Source: Bacillus sp. AFS006103
Lineage (GTDB): Bacteria > Bacillota > Bacilli > Bacillales > Cytobacillaceae
Reading direction: 5' to 3'
Length of the DNA: 64,000 nucleotides
NCBI GenBank assembly: GCA_002559145.1
Contig: NTXX01000006.1
Coordinates: 1,163-65,162 of the forward strand
Below are positions 55,815-64,000 of this stretch, piece by piece (position 1 is the first letter of the stretch; each line of letters starts with the position of its first letter). Both the position numbers and the translations under genes were made by a program. A model generated the notes under the pieces. The model was given only the letters and a program-made list of their open reading frames with translations. It was not told the DNA's origin and did not search any database.

Positions 55815-56271
55815 TTAAGTCACTCTCCTCAGGCTTGCCGCTCGGATAGGCGACCGTTTCAAGCTGATTGCCCATCCACGCTTCGCCCTCTTCCCAATGT
55901 TCTTTCTTCCAGATTGGGACGATTTCCTTAATCCGTTCAATCGCATAGCGGTTGGCATCATAGGAATCAGCACGGTGCGGCGTAGATACGGCAATAACGA
56001 CCGCTACATCGGTAATGTCTAAGCGGCCAACCCGGTGGGTGATGGCGACGCATGCGCCTTCCCAGCGCTGTTCAATTTCCCGGCCAATCTGCTCTAGCTT
56101 TTTCACAGCCATCGCTTCATATGCTTCATAGATTAAAAATAACGTTTTCTTTCCCTTTGTTAATTCACGGACGGTTCCAATAAACGTTGTTATTGCACCC
56201 GCTTCACGCTGGACAACCTTATCAATGACTGCTTGAATATCGATGGGTTCCTTGGAGATCTGATACATCAT
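55807..56271 (-). CDS. moaE: Molybdopterin synthase catalytic subunit MoaE
   Basis: Adds two sulfurs from MoaD to cyclic pyranopterin monophosphate to form molybdopterin. The 154-residue protein has TFIGTVRELTKGKKTLFLIYEAYEAMA, ITHRVGRLDITDVAVVIAVSTPHR and PIWKKEHWEEGEAW, the usual MoaE blocks with catalytic lysines. It starts 6 bp after the upstream moeA-PBP gene and overlaps moaD. Confidence 0.95.
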   Translation of the reverse strand: MMYQISKEPIDIQAVIDKVVQREAGAITTFIGTVRELTKGKKTLFLIYEAYEAMAVKKLEQIGREIEQRWEGACVAITHRVGRLDITDVAVVIAVSTPHRADSYDANRYAIERIKEIVPIWKKEHWEEGEAWMGNQLETVAYPSGKPEESDLNE

Positions 56272-56276
56272 TTTGA

Positions 56277-58211
56277 TTACACCTCTTTAAGCAAGCACTT
56301 TGGCTCTGCATTTTCGATCACTTGATAACCGCCAATTTTTTCAACCTGTGCAATGAAATCAGCCGATTGGATCATGGCAATCAGAAGTCTGCCGCTTTCA
56401 CTTTCATAAAAGCTTCTCGTCATCAGCAAATCATATTCCTCATCCGCGACAGGGACAAAGTCTAAGCCCATTGCTTTCGCCGCAGGATAAATCCCCAGTC
56501 CTGCCCCGCGCGCATCCCCGTTTACTTCCGCGGCTACCGCTAAATGTGAAAACATTTCCCTGTCATAACCGGTAATATCGTCTGGTGTCAGGCACCCTTC
56601 TTCCAATAAAAGATCAAAGAGGATCCGGGTTCCTGCTCCTTTTTGCCGGTTGACGTAATTCGCGTGTACTCGTGCTAAATCAGCTGCTGTTTCAATGCCA
56701 AGCGGATTGCCTTTTGGCAGGATCCAGCCTTGCTTTCTTTTTAAAAATGGATAAAGAACGACGTCTTGGCCGGCTAAAAATTTACTTACATAAGAAAGAT
56801 TGTATTCCTTTGTACCTGGGTCAAGCAAATGAATCCCGGCTACATGGGCCTCTCCTTTGCGAATCGCCATGATACCGGCCATACTGCCGACATGGGAGGA
56901 GACAATTTTCATATCTGTTCGCACCCGTTTTAATCGGGACGACAACAGGTCAATCGTCAAATCATGGCTCCCGCAAAACACGATTGCGTTTTTAATTTCC
57001 TCAAGCGGGCGCAGCAATTCAACTTCGGCGAAATCGCCTTGTTCATAGCCAATAATGTTGGTTGGTACGATTAGCATCCCATCTGCTCTGACATATGACA
57101 TCGTCACGCCTGCCGCTCTTGTCAGCGGGTTCGCAACGAATTGTCCATTCACATAGCCGATGTTCATACGCACAAAGTCCTCGGCTCCCATGGACGAGAC
57201 AATCCGGCGCCCCAGCTTAACAGTTACAGTCTGCCTTTTTGGTTCGGGAATTTGCAGGTACTTACAAATTAGCGGTCTGACAAACCATTCGAGTGCCAAA
57301 TAAGCCGAGACCGGATAACCTGGAACACCAACGACAATTTTGCCATTTATTTTTCCTAAAATAACTGGTTTTCCAGGCCGTGCGGCGACCCCATGGGTAA
57401 AGACCTCGCCGATTTCGCCGATAATGTGAACCGTGTAGTCTTTCGAGCCTGCGGATGAGCCTGCATTGATAACAATGATATCAGAGGTCTCAGCTGCTTC
57501 TAAAAGTACTTCTTTAATTTTTTCAGGTTCGTCCTTTACAATCGGATGAAGCACCGGTTCTCCGCCCCAATCCTGAATAAAGCCTGCAAAGACGGAACCA
57601 TTAAATTCAATGATTTTTCCGGGTGCAAGTTCAGCTGCATCTGCATCCACAAGCTCGTTGCCGGTTGGAATAATCGTCACAACAGGCTTTTTGGCAACAG
57701 GAATGACCGTTTGCTGCCCGGCTAAGAGCACACCGAGATCAGCCGGCCGTAAGATATGTCCTTGCGGAAACAGCATTTCCTCTTGAACAACATCTTCGCC
57801 GATGGGACGAATATGCTGCCAAGGGGTTGCGGGTTCGATAATTTCAATCGTATCCTCATCAATAATATCGACATGCTCAATCATAATGACGGCATTAAAA
57901 GGAGAAGGAATCGCATTCCCAGTATCGACATAACTAAATTCTTCGCCTCTTTTCAAACGAAGTGGATTTTGCTCATGGGCTTGATAGGTGCTTTCAGCAA
58001 CGACGGCAATACCATCCATCGCGCTTGCGTGGTAATGCGGCATTGACACCCGTGCAAAGATAGGTTCGGCTGTCACACGGCCCAAGGAGGTACTTGTTGC
58101 GATTTCTTCCTTTTCAGGGGTCAGCGAATGAGCTGCGAGAATTTCTTCTCTAGCTTGTGCTCGGGGTTTATCTTCTAAATAAATTTTTCGCTTAAAGTTT
58201 TTATAATTCAT
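56277..58211 (-). CDS. MoeA fused to a PBP-like ligand domain
   Basis: A 644-residue protein. Residues about 1-405 are a MoeA molybdenum insertase (MDGIAV in SAMDGIAVVA, TGNELVD, NAGSSAGSKDYT, GVPGYPVSAY). Residues about 415-635 are a PBP-like domain (GSHDLTIDLL, NRQKGAGTRILFDLLL, AAEVNGDARGAGLGIYPAA) related to that of the regulator at 51535. Such fusions occur in archaea and Firmicutes; the ligand of the extra domain is not known to me. A GGTGCCTGACACC element (56584-56596) is read in frame as CLTP near residue 540. Confidence 0.92.
   Translation of the reverse strand: MNYKNFKRKIYLEDKPRAQAREEILAAHSLTPEKEEIATSTSLGRVTAEPIFARVSMPHYHASAMDGIAVVAESTYQAHEQNPLRLKRGEEFSYVDTGNAIPSPFNAVIMIEHVDIIDEDTIEIIEPATPWQHIRPIGEDVVQEEMLFPQGHILRPADLGVLLAGQQTVIPVAKKPVVTIIPTGNELVDADAAELAPGKIIEFNGSVFAGFIQDWGGEPVLHPIVKDEPEKIKEVLLEAAETSDIIVINAGSSAGSKDYTVHIIGEIGEVFTHGVAARPGKPVILGKINGKIVVGVPGYPVSAYLALEWFVRPLICKYLQIPEPKRQTVTVKLGRRIVSSMGAEDFVRMNIGYVNGQFVANPLTRAAGVTMSYVRADGMLIVPTNIIGYEQGDFAEVELLRPLEEIKNAIVFCGSHDLTIDLLSSRLKRVRTDMKIVSSHVGSMAGIMAIRKGEAHVAGIHLLDPGTKEYNLSYVSKFLAGQDVVLYPFLKRKQGWILPKGNPLGIETAADLARVHANYVNRQKGAGTRILFDLLLEEGCLTPDDITGYDREMFSHLAVAAEVNGDARGAGLGIYPAAKAMGLDFVPVADEEYDLLMTRSFYESESGRLLIAMIQSADFIAQVEKIGGYQVIENAEPKCLLKEV
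56584..56596. repeat. GGTGTCAGGCACC element inside moeA-PBP
   Basis: A perfect copy of the 13-mer inside a coding sequence, here in a different reading frame (Cys-Leu-Thr-Pro) from the copies in ywlC and prmC. Confidence 0.8.
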
Positions 58212-58224
58212 TGCTAGGTCCCCT

Positions 58225-59457
58225 TTATCGTGATGAAATCACAGGTACGTAATCTCCCTGTGAAATTCCCTCTTTTTCTGAACTTATCTCGACAATTCCA
58301 TCGCTCTTGACTAAGGTTGTGATCAAGCCGGATTTGCCAATAATCGGTTCAGCCCACCATTCTCCCGCCTTTTCGAACAAGCGGACACGGATATAATCAG
58401 AACGTCCGGGTGAGGAAGGGATATTTTTCGTAATTCTTGCAAACACCCGCTCCAGCTTCCGTTCTATCCGCTCGCCTTTTAGCTTGCGTAAAATTTGCTC
58501 GCCGAACAGCTTAAAGATAATCATTGCACTGGCTGGATGACCTGGCAGTCCAATCACCGGTTTCCCACCCGACATTGCTAGAATCGTAGGTTTTCCGGGC
58601 TTAATCGAAATACCATGGACAAAAACCCCAGGGTCACCTAACGACTGGATGACATCCGTGGTATAATCCTTTGCGCCGACCGAGCTTCCGCCGGAAAGGA
58701 TTAAACAATCTACCTGTTGATAGAGTTCACGGGCCTTTTGTTTAAACTCTTCAAAATCATCACGGACAATTCCGCCATAGAGTACATCCACATTCCATTC
58801 GCTCGCTAATCCTGAAATGGTTAAATAGTTGATGTCACGAATTTGCCCTTCTGCTAAGGTTTCCGTTTGATATGGGACGATTTCATCACCGGATGAAAGA
58901 TAACCGACTTTTAATTTACGGAATACCGTTACAGTTGCCACTCCTAAAGAAGCGAGTGCCCCTAACTCCTGTGGGCGAAGTTTTGTGCCAGCCGTAAGCA
59001 GCGTTTCGCCTTCTTTAATATCTTCCCCAGAACGGATGACGTTTTCTCCTGGAGCAATCTGCTTGTACGTATTTAACAGCGTATCGACTTCTTCACAATG
59101 CTCAATCATGATAACGCTGTCACTACCAAATGGAAGCATCCCGCCAGTCGGCACATAGACCGCATGACCTGGGCCTGCTTTTGCCGTGGGAACCTCCCCC
59201 ATTTTCACTTCCCCCGTTACCGTTAGGAAGCCAGGCATCGATTCAGAAGAACCATACGTATCCTTGGCACGAACAGCATAACCATCGACAGTTGAACGAT
59301 CAAAGCTCGGCACATTTTCCTTTGCAATCACTGGTTCAGCTAAGATATAATGAAGCGCTTCTTCGAGCACGCGCACTTCGGTTTGCTTGATGGCTGGAAT
59401 ATTTTCCTCAATTAAGGCAAATGTTTCTTCAACTGTTTTCACTTTGAAAAATTGCAT
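58225..59457 (-). CDS. moeA: Molybdopterin molybdenumtransferase MoeA
   Basis: Inserts molybdate into adenylylated molybdopterin. The 410-residue protein has the standard four MoeA domains, with STVDGYAVRAKDTYG, SSGDEIVPY, LSGGSSVGAKDYTTDV and GLPGHPASAMI. It lies 13 bp upstream of the MoeA-PBP gene, so the operon makes two different MoeA proteins; in other organisms paired MoeAs serve molybdenum and tungsten, or different steps. No choice between these can be made here. Confidence 0.95.
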   Translation of the reverse strand: MQFFKVKTVEETFALIEENIPAIKQTEVRVLEEALHYILAEPVIAKENVPSFDRSTVDGYAVRAKDTYGSSESMPGFLTVTGEVKMGEVPTAKAGPGHAVYVPTGGMLPFGSDSVIMIEHCEEVDTLLNTYKQIAPGENVIRSGEDIKEGETLLTAGTKLRPQELGALASLGVATVTVFRKLKVGYLSSGDEIVPYQTETLAEGQIRDINYLTISGLASEWNVDVLYGGIVRDDFEEFKQKARELYQQVDCLILSGGSSVGAKDYTTDVIQSLGDPGVFVHGISIKPGKPTILAMSGGKPVIGLPGHPASAMIIFKLFGEQILRKLKGERIERKLERVFARITKNIPSSPGRSDYIRVRLFEKAGEWWAEPIIGKSGLITTLVKSDGIVEISSEKEGISQGDYVPVISSR

Positions 59458-59574
59458 GGTTCCCTACTTCCCCCTTATGATAGTGAAACTTCAATAAGTG
59501 GAAATTTTCCACTTATTGTTAGTTGAACAAATCGGGCTTTTATGGGCAGTTATCCCCCTGCCTGTACTTCCTTG

Positions 59575-60195
59575 TTACTGCCCGTTAAGGCTGGAAAAAT
59601 CATCCGCTTCAGCCCACCTTTTGGCGTCTTCATACTCGTTTGGGCGATTCATATTAAAAAAGACACGTTCTAAGTCCAAACTGCTGTATTCCTGCAGGTC
59701 TTTTTCCGTTATATAACGGACGTTTAAATGATCGAGCAGATGTTTCATACGAAGTCGTCCCGCTTCAATACTATTTGCGACCTCATCCGTCACTCTCTTA
59801 TCGAAGACAGCAAATAAAGGGTGCTGAACTCCATGAATGACAGGGATGACTACATCACAGTCGCCGCATTTTTGGACAAGCACCTCGGCTAGTTCGACTG
59901 AAACAAATGGCATATCACATGCGACAATAAAATTTAGATCATGATTGGAAGAATTCAAGCCGGCATGAACTCCTGCTAGCGGTCCTTGACCGGGATAAAT
60001 ATCCGAGACCATCTTCACTCCTAAAAATGGATACTGTTCAGGATGATTGGTTACTAGAATTATATCATTAAAGGACAACTTTAGCGTATCGACAATTCTC
60101 TCGATGTTGGTTTTCTCATTTATTTTTAGAAGGGCTTTATTGGTGCCCATCCTGCTTGATTTCCCACCTGATAAAATAATAGCCGCAGCCTTCAT
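59575..60195 (-). CDS. mobA: Molybdenum cofactor guanylyltransferase MobA
   Basis: Attaches GMP to Mo-molybdopterin, giving the bis-MGD form used by formate dehydrogenase. The 206-residue protein has the nucleotide-binding ILSGGKSSRMGTNKALL (8-24), DIYPGQGPLAGVHAGL and the metal-binding ACDMPFV. AAGGTG precedes ATG. It lies between fdhE and moeA, consistent with dedicated cofactor supply for the formate dehydrogenase upstream. Confidence 0.95.
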   Translation of the reverse strand: MKAAAIILSGGKSSRMGTNKALLKINEKTNIERIVDTLKLSFNDIILVTNHPEQYPFLGVKMVSDIYPGQGPLAGVHAGLNSSNHDLNFIVACDMPFVSVELAEVLVQKCGDCDVVIPVIHGVQHPLFAVFDKRVTDEVANSIEAGRLRMKHLLDHLNVRYITEKDLQEYSSLDLERVFFNMNRPNEYEDAKRWAEADDFSSLNGQ

Positions 60196-60210
60196 GTTTT
60201 TAGCACCTTC

Positions 60211-61020
60211 TTAATGTGTTTCTTTTTTCACACCTACCGCATTATAGCCATTTTCCTGTGCAACAAAATCCAAATGAATCGAGTTTAAATCCAGTAAGGC
60301 TGCAGACGGTTTTTCAATATATTGTCTGGTATCAATAATTTTAATATAGCCGTTACACTCTTCGCAAACTTGAATTTGAGAAACAGCATCTCCTTCAATG
60401 GTAATAAACTCGATGGTTTTATGGTCCTCATTGCCACAGTGTGCGCATTCCAGGCGTTTAGCATTCCAGTGTGCAAGGCAGCGCGGGCAATGGATTACCT
60501 TCTTTCCATCTTCATTCAATGAAGCTAAGCGGACTGGTTCTCCACAAACGGGGCAGCCTGCGCCCGGGATGGCGTGAGTGATCTCGTCTTGGACTTTTTC
60601 TGCAGTTAATTGTAAATAGGTACGGAGTGCGGTTTCAGCCAAGAATTGCGGAATCCATTCTTCCAGTCCGTTTTCTTCTGCAAACTTAACAAAGTAAACA
60701 TGGTTGGATGAAAAAGCCTCTTCGATCCATCGGATAGCCGTTTCTTCAGTTAGCAGACTGTTAATGCCAGTAAGCTTTGATTCAAGCTCAGGATTTTTCA
60801 TGACTAACAAGGTGATTATTTCCTCTATCCACTGTAAATATAGGGAAATTTCAAAGTCAATAGCCGATAATGCAGCAGCAGGCACACCAGCTTCCATAGC
60901 AGCTTTGTCAAGGTTTGGTATAATCGTTTCTGGATTGATCTGTTGCTTCCATTTATCTTGAAGTAAAACTATTTCTTTTTGAAGTTCCTGATATTCTTTT
61001 GAAACAACCGACTTTATCAT
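60211..61020 (-). CDS. fdhE: Formate dehydrogenase accessory protein FdhE
   Basis: Needed for assembly or activation of membrane formate dehydrogenases. The 269-residue protein carries the four zinc-ribbon-like CxxC motifs: CPVC, CPRC, CAHC and CEEC in the second half, with the EPVRLASL segment between the first two. I chose the ATG at 61020, 9 bases after GAGGTG; an ATG seven codons earlier has no ribosome site. It follows the cytochrome b gene by ~115 bp and a weak hairpin. Confidence 0.9.
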   Translation of the reverse strand: MIKSVVSKEYQELQKEIVLLQDKWKQQINPETIIPNLDKAAMEAGVPAAALSAIDFEISLYLQWIEEIITLLVMKNPELESKLTGINSLLTEETAIRWIEEAFSSNHVYFVKFAEENGLEEWIPQFLAETALRTYLQLTAEKVQDEITHAIPGAGCPVCGEPVRLASLNEDGKKVIHCPRCLAHWNAKRLECAHCGNEDHKTIEFITIEGDAVSQIQVCEECNGYIKIIDTRQYIEKPSAALLDLNSIHLDFVAQENGYNAVGVKKETH

Positions 61021-61052
61021 ATGTTGCTGCACCTCTTTCATGTAGTAAAGAA

Positions 61053-61078
61053 ATGGCTGCCTTTAGAGTGACAGCCAT
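61053..61078 (-). terminator. Weak hairpin between the cytochrome b gene and fdhE
   Basis: ATGGCTG and CAGCCAT pair across 12 nt, followed by TTCTTT on the minus strand. It may lower expression of the accessory and cofactor genes relative to the structural subunits. Confidence 0.5.
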
Positions 61079-61133
61079 CCCTTTTTTATAAAATTACGTA
61101 TTCCACGGTCGTTACTACGGTTGAACCAGTGTT

Positions 61134-61853
61134 CTACGCACCTTTGTTCTTCTTATGCTTTGGATCATCCAGGTTAGGGAAGTTGCCTTTTTTGGCTTCT
61201 TCATCATACCAGTCCGGATAGTGGCCTTTTGCCCACCAGGCAGGTACTTTTCCCGTAACAACACCAGAATATCCTGGTCTGGAATGCTTATGAACAACAG
61301 ATAGATAGACGTGACCAACGATAACGGCAATTCCTAGTCCGAAACCGACGTTATGAAGGACGTATCCCCATTGGACAAGTGCTCTTGGAAAGAAGTCAGG
61401 AAACCACATCGTGAATCCTGATGCAATAATCAGAATAGCACATAAAATCTGGATTACTGAGTTAATTTTTTCCCCTGCGTTAAAGAAAGTTTGGCGAATA
61501 TGCTTGAAGTTAAAGCCAAATAATTCTTTAACAAATTCAGTGAAAAATTGAAGATCACGCTTTTTCCATGTGACTAACTCTTTCATCCAATGCATAAAAA
61601 ACTTCGGGCTAAAAATCAGTAAGATGAAGGTAGGCGTGATGAATATTACCGCAAAAATTCTGTGTAAAAGCCGTGCATTTGCCGGTCCGCCCAAAACTGG
61701 ATAAAGCCAGTCAAAGAATTCGGTATACATTGGCAGAGCCGTGATATAGAGGGCAAAGAATGCCAAACCATTGATCGCATGTGCCCAAACAAACGCCTTC
61801 GGAAAACGTCTAATTTGCTCATTTGCTTTCGGATGCTTCTGGTAATTACTCAT
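61134..61853 (-). CDS. Formate dehydrogenase cytochrome b556 (gamma) subunit
   Basis: A 239-residue membrane protein with four hydrophobic helices (about 24-47, 68-90, 130-150, 160-185) and histidines for two b-haems, related to FdnI/FdoI. It passes electrons from the iron-sulfur subunit to menaquinone. ATG at 61853 lies 7 bases after GGAGGTGG and overlaps the fdhB stop by 8 bp; an upstream in-frame ATG is less well placed. The C-terminal tail PAWWAKGHYPDWYDEEAK is cytoplasmic in style. Confidence 0.9.
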   Translation of the reverse strand: MSNYQKHPKANEQIRRFPKAFVWAHAINGLAFFALYITALPMYTEFFDWLYPVLGGPANARLLHRIFAVIFITPTFILLIFSPKFFMHWMKELVTWKKRDLQFFTEFVKELFGFNFKHIRQTFFNAGEKINSVIQILCAILIIASGFTMWFPDFFPRALVQWGYVLHNVGFGLGIAVIVGHVYLSVVHKHSRPGYSGVVTGKVPAWWAKGHYPDWYDEEAKKGNFPNLDDPKHKKNKGA

Positions 61854-62676
61854 GGCTGCCACCTCCATCTCCGTCATGATTATCTTTACTTCTCTTACTC
61901 ATAATACTGTTGGTGATAAAGGCACCAACAACCGCCATCGTGGTTGCCCCGATCATGGCTTTACCGATTGGCTGTGCATAGTCTTTCCACACAACCGCAG
62001 AGGTTGGAATCTTAGGGCTTTCAGGAAGGCCGTATACACTTGGTTTTTCAGCTAACACATAAATTGTGTGCGTACCGCCAACCCCTTGCGGATTATAAAT
62101 ATTGGCATTCGGGAAACGGTCTTTAATTTGAGCTAAACGTTTATGCGCCTTTGCCAGCATTTCATCTTTTTTACCAAACTGCATCGCATCCGTGTGACAA
62201 GTAGTCACACAGGCAGGCTGTAAGCCCTCTTCGAGACGGTCTGTACACATCGTGCACTTTTGTGACTTTTTGTATTCCTTGCCATTTTTATCTTTGTACG
62301 TCTTTAAGGAAATGACTTCGAATGGACAGTTTTCCACGCAATAGCCGCAGCCTACGCACTTATCATGATCAATGACAACCGAGCCAAATTTAGAATAACT
62401 GATTGCATTTTCCGGGCAAACCTTTTCGCAAGCCGCTTCCTTACAATGCATACAAGAAGTGTGGCGGAAAAGATATTCTAAATCACCTTTGCCATTTTCG
62501 TGTTCAATATACTGAAGCACATTCCATGTATCTGCGCTTGTTTTAGGATGTGACTGAACACTTCCTTGGAATTCGGTTACTTCGGCAGGAAGGTCATTCC
62601 AGTTTTTACAAGCAACCATACAAGCCTTACAGCCATCACATTTGGTCACGTCAACATATTTTACAAATTCAGCCAT
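61846..62676 (-). CDS. Formate dehydrogenase iron-sulfur (beta) subunit
   Basis: A 276-residue electron-transfer subunit with four 4Fe-4S motifs: CDGCKACMVACKNW, CMHCKEAACEKVCP, CVGCGYCVENCP and CTMC...CVTTCHTDAM. A C-terminal membrane anchor (about 240-262) follows, as in FdnH/FdoH. ATG overlaps the fdhA stop by 1 bp (TAATG), with AGGAGGG upstream, so the structural genes are translationally coupled. Confidence 0.95.
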   Translation of the reverse strand: MAEFVKYVDVTKCDGCKACMVACKNWNDLPAEVTEFQGSVQSHPKTSADTWNVLQYIEHENGKGDLEYLFRHTSCMHCKEAACEKVCPENAISYSKFGSVVIDHDKCVGCGYCVENCPFEVISLKTYKDKNGKEYKKSQKCTMCTDRLEEGLQPACVTTCHTDAMQFGKKDEMLAKAHKRLAQIKDRFPNANIYNPQGVGGTHTIYVLAEKPSVYGLPESPKIPTSAVVWKDYAQPIGKAMIGATTMAVVGAFITNSIMSKRSKDNHDGDGGGSHE

Positions 62677-64000
62677 TAGTCAGCCCTCCTTATGTCGCAA
62701 AGGAATGCTTTATATTCCGGAATCATTGTGTTGGCATCCCCAATATGTGGAGTCAGGCGGTTAGCAGAATCTCCTGTTGCATATCCTTTAAATCCAAAAT
62801 TCCAAGGCATCCCTACTTGATGCACCTTTTTGCCATTAACATTAAATGGTTTATAGCGTTTTGTTACCATCGCATAGGCTGTGATTTTGCCGCGTGCCGA
62901 TTCAACAATGATTTTATCTTTATTGTTAATGCCTTTTTCTTTTGCCAGTTCTTCACTTATTTCTACAAACATATATCTAGCAATCTCAGAAAGCCACTCT
63001 TGGTTACGAGTCATTGAACCTGATTGCCAATGTGCTTCTACACGGTAAGTAGTTGCGACAATTGGATAATCGACCTTGTAGCCTTTTTTATTAAAGTCGC
63101 CATCATTAATGACAACCGCCGGATTCAATTCGACCGATGAGAATGCATTTTTAGCTGGGCTTTCAAAAGGTTCATAGTGTTCAGGGAATGGACCATCCTT
63201 CATCGTAGGGGCAAACAATAATCCTACGCCATCTTTATTCATCATGAAGGCACCCGTACCGCCTGGTTCACTTGGTGAAAGAATCGCTTTAAAGTCTGGA
63301 ACATCGTTACCTACCCATGACTTCGCCGCAGCATCCCACCAAATAACAGCCTTTTCCTTGCTCCATGGCTTACCGCTTGGATCAGCAGAAGCGCGGTTGT
63401 AAAGAATACGACGGTTTGCCGGCCAAGCAAATGACCAGTTAAGGAAGTTGGCATTACCTGTATCTTTGTTATCACGGCGCTTCGATAGATTTTTTCCTTC
63501 TTCAGGATAGAAGCCGGAATAAATCCAGTTTCCGCTTGAAGTGGTTCCATCATCTAATAGGGCAGCGATACCTGGTAAGAGTTTCCCAGTTTTTAAGTCA
63601 TATCCGTTGATTTCTTTTGCAATTGCATCAAGATCTGGTGCTTCGCCATTACCATAGTTCCAATCAAGTGCTAAGAAAGGTTGATCCGCAGGTTTGGGAC
63701 TGTTAGCATATAGCTTTTTCAGTTTTAGTGCCAGTTCATGGATAATATCAAGGTCTGGTCGTGCTTCTCCCCGTGAGTCAATGGCTTTCCAACGATATTG
63801 CATCCAGCGTGAGCTGTTGGAAATACTTCCTTCTTTTTCAAAAGAAGCCGATGCCGGAAGCAGGAATACCTCTGTATTAATCTTTGATGGGTCACTGCCC
63901 GCTTCTTTTTTCCAGAAGGCAGCTGTTTCTGTTTCCCAAAGGTCAACTGCAACGAGCCATTTTAGATTGCCAAGTGCATCTTTCTCCTTACCAGCATTGG
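62676..64000 (-). CDS. Formate dehydrogenase catalytic (alpha) subunit, C-terminal part
   Basis: The C-terminal 440 residues of a molybdopterin oxidoreductase of the FdnG/FdoG type; the frame is open to the right edge of the window. Visible parts are LKWLVAVDLWETETAAFWK, LPASASFEKEGSISNSSRW and the cofactor-binding end domain (YRVEAHWQSGSMTRNQEWLSEI, KDKIIVESARGKITAYAMVTKR, GMPWNFGFKGYATGDSANRLTPHIGDANTMIPEYKAFLCDI). The active-site selenocysteine or cysteine and any Tat signal lie outside the window, so the selenium status cannot be judged. Confidence 0.95.
   Translation of the reverse strand, partial: NAGKEKDALGNLKWLVAVDLWETETAAFWKKEAGSDPSKINTEVFLLPASASFEKEGSISNSSRWMQYRWKAIDSRGEARPDLDIIHELALKLKKLYANSPKPADQPFLALDWNYGNGEAPDLDAIAKEINGYDLKTGKLLPGIAALLDDGTTSSGNWIYSGFYPEEGKNLSKRRDNKDTGNANFLNWSFAWPANRRILYNRASADPSGKPWSKEKAVIWWDAAAKSWVGNDVPDFKAILSPSEPGGTGAFMMNKDGVGLLFAPTMKDGPFPEHYEPFESPAKNAFSSVELNPAVVINDGDFNKKGYKVDYPIVATTYRVEAHWQSGSMTRNQEWLSEIARYMFVEISEELAKEKGINNKDKIIVESARGKITAYAMVTKRYKPFNVNGKKVHQVGMPWNFGFKGYATGDSANRLTPHIGDANTMIPEYKAFLCDIRRAD

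Noticed and set aside
62676-64000. Selenocysteine formate dehydrogenase
   Set aside because: The active-site codon lies beyond the right edge, and no SECIS-like or sel gene evidence is available in the window.

Overview
The window is a stretch of chromosome from an endospore-forming member of the Bacillaceae. It carries spo0F, spoIIR, rsfA, gerQ, sspH, pbpG and a YhcN-type spore lipoprotein, and the gene order from glyA to ywdI closely follows the Bacillus subtilis 'yw' region near the origin. The combination of icmF, Bacillus-type dispersed repeats and a formate dehydrogenase locus suggests a Neobacillus- or Mesobacillus-like species, but the genus cannot be fixed from this sequence alone. 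Almost all genes lie on the minus strand. I saw no rRNA, tRNA, CRISPR array, transposase or phage gene.

Layout. 1-10 kb: glyA, ywlG, rpiB, ywlE, mntP, ywlC (threonylcarbamoyl-AMP synthase), a cluster of DnaA boxes, ywlB, spoIIR, prmC, prfA and a spore lipoprotein. 10-20.7 kb: tdk, rpmE, rho, glpX, murA2, fbaA, spo0F, ywjG (+), pyrG with its leader attenuator, and rpoE; the transaldolase usually found between murA2 and fbaA is absent. 20.8-32.3 kb: a fatty-acid and branched-chain acyl-CoA catabolic cluster (fadF, thiolase, hydroxybutyryl-CoA dehydrogenase, two acyl-CoA dehydrogenases, a TetR repressor, icmF). A strong promoter ahead of fadF has an operator-like palindrome in its spacer. 32.3-51.4 kb: cls, uvsE, sspH, argS, ywiB, speB, speE, pbpG, ywhD, ywhC, ywhB, ywgA, ywfO, a DUF1450 gene, rsfA, lipL, pta, hemQ, gerQ, ywdK and ywdI. 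51.5-64 kb: a molybdenum island, with a PBP-domain regulator diverging from modAB, then a long minus-strand run fdhA-fdhB-cytochrome b-fdhE-mobA-moeA-moeA/PBP-moaE-moaD-moeB. This run makes a membrane formate dehydrogenase and part of the cofactor it needs. fdhA runs off the right edge.

The least explained part of the window is its repeat content. Three intergenic arrays have an exact 21-bp period: two share the core TTTTGTWCA and one has the core ATTCCGCC; a fourth is weaker. A 52-bp tandem array lies between two nearly identical terminator hairpins. A 13-bp motif, GGTGCCTGACACC, recurs through the window singly, in tandem duplications (including an in-frame 13-codon duplication inside prmC) and as two long hairpins. 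Three ~150-bp repeats and one ~120-bp repeat sit directly next to ribosome-binding sites or gene ends. I know of no described function for the phased arrays.
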